NCBI GenBank assembly: GCA_023715865.1
Contig: JAMBOW010000001.1
Span: 2,046,001 to 2,110,000 of the forward strand
Length of the DNA stretch: 64,000 nt
Source: Neobacillus mesonae
GTDB lineage: Bacteria > Bacillota > Bacilli > Paenibacillales > Paenibacillaceae
Reading direction: 5' to 3'
Shown here: one piece after another, positions 63,846 to 64,000 of the stretch
Layout: the number at the start of each line of letters is the position of its first letter
Numbering within the stretch: the first letter of the stretch is position 1
Program-made: the position numbers and the translations under genes
The notes under the pieces: model-generated
Told to the model about the DNA's origin: nothing
What the model saw: only the letters and a program-made list of their open reading frames with translations
Databases searched by the model: none

Positions 63846-64000
63846 CTATCTTCTCCATACAGAGACTGCCGTTAATATCCAGCCCGTAATGAAACAAATC
63901 CCTCCAAGAGGTGTTATAGCACCCAGAATACCAATTCCAGTTATACTCAGTACATATAAGCTGCCTGAAAACAAAATAATTCCAATAAGCAGCATTCTTC
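63846..64000 (-). CDS. ywdK: DUF423 membrane protein YwdK (3' end only)
   Basis: The last 51 codons of a minus-strand gene are visible; it runs off the right edge. They read [20 protein letters not shown], then [20 protein letters not shown] and a short WRR end. The [14 protein letters not shown] and GWIL motifs are typical of the DUF423/YwdK family of small membrane proteins. Function unknown. Confidence 0.82.
   Translation of the reverse strand, partial: RMLLIGIILFSGSLYVLSITGIGILGAITPLGGICFITGWILTAVSVWRR

Overview
The window looks like a chromosomal segment of an endospore-forming member of the Bacillales, most likely Paenibacillus or a close relative. This is inferred from gene content and order, because no rRNA is present. 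It carries the conserved dnaE, accDA, pyk, citZ-icd-mdh, phoPR neighbourhood known from Bacillus, sporulation genes (ytrH, ytrI, yheA, a yheC/yheD array), a sufCDSUB operon, mtnKA, and several yt-/yu- family genes. Shine-Dalgarno sequences are strong and purine-rich, and TTG and GTG starts are frequent.

Layout from left to right. 1-5.7 kb: a sugar-type ABC importer operon (lipoprotein, two permeases, Gfo/Idh/MocA oxidoreductase) and its GntR-LacI repressor, with a candidate operator and a cre-like site. 5.7-9.5 kb: an osmoprotectant-type (Opu) importer. 9.5-15.1 kb: a phosphate block (phoU, pstB, a soluble CBS-MCP signalling protein, phoP, phoR). Four-repeat Pho boxes lie in front of both pstB and the CBS-MCP gene. 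15.1-17.5 kb: a decayed symporter, an SDR dehydrogenase and a membrane protein. 17.6-25.9 kb: central metabolism (mdh, icd, citZ, fxsA, a thioesterase, pyk, accA, accD). 26-33.7 kb: pgpA-like, dnaE, ytrH-ytrI, ytpI, ytoI. 33.7-41 kb: yheA and five tandem ATP-grasp genes of the YheC/YheD spore-coat family. 41-50.7 kb: HAD phosphatase, calcium P-type ATPase, radical SAM YfkAB, two HD-GYP proteins, a YunD-like nucleotidase and a MoaD-MoaE fusion. 50.9-54 kb: a cytochrome P450, then a decayed mobile-element scar with an Ltp-type protein and a broken integrase abutting sufB. 54-59.4 kb: sufCDSUB, with a PerR-like box over its promoter. 59.6-64 kb: dps, mtnKA, yunC, an unknown gene and the end of a ywdK-like gene.

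How the genes work together. PhoR and PhoP sense and respond to phosphate limitation. The Pho boxes predict that pstB-phoU and the CBS-MCP gene are direct targets, although pstS, pstC and pstA are not in the window. citZ-icd-mdh form a TCA transcription unit. accD-accA are translationally linked for malonyl-CoA synthesis. SufC, D, S, U and B build Fe-S clusters, and their promoter suggests peroxide or metal control. MtnK and MtnA start methionine salvage.

The best candidates for something undescribed are: (1) the five-gene ATP-grasp array with a SigK-like promoter, one member having an altered core motif; (2) the Pho-box-controlled soluble CBS-MCP protein; (3) the PerR-like control of suf; and (4) an interleaved stem arrangement between citZ and icd. 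All are inferred from sequence reading alone.
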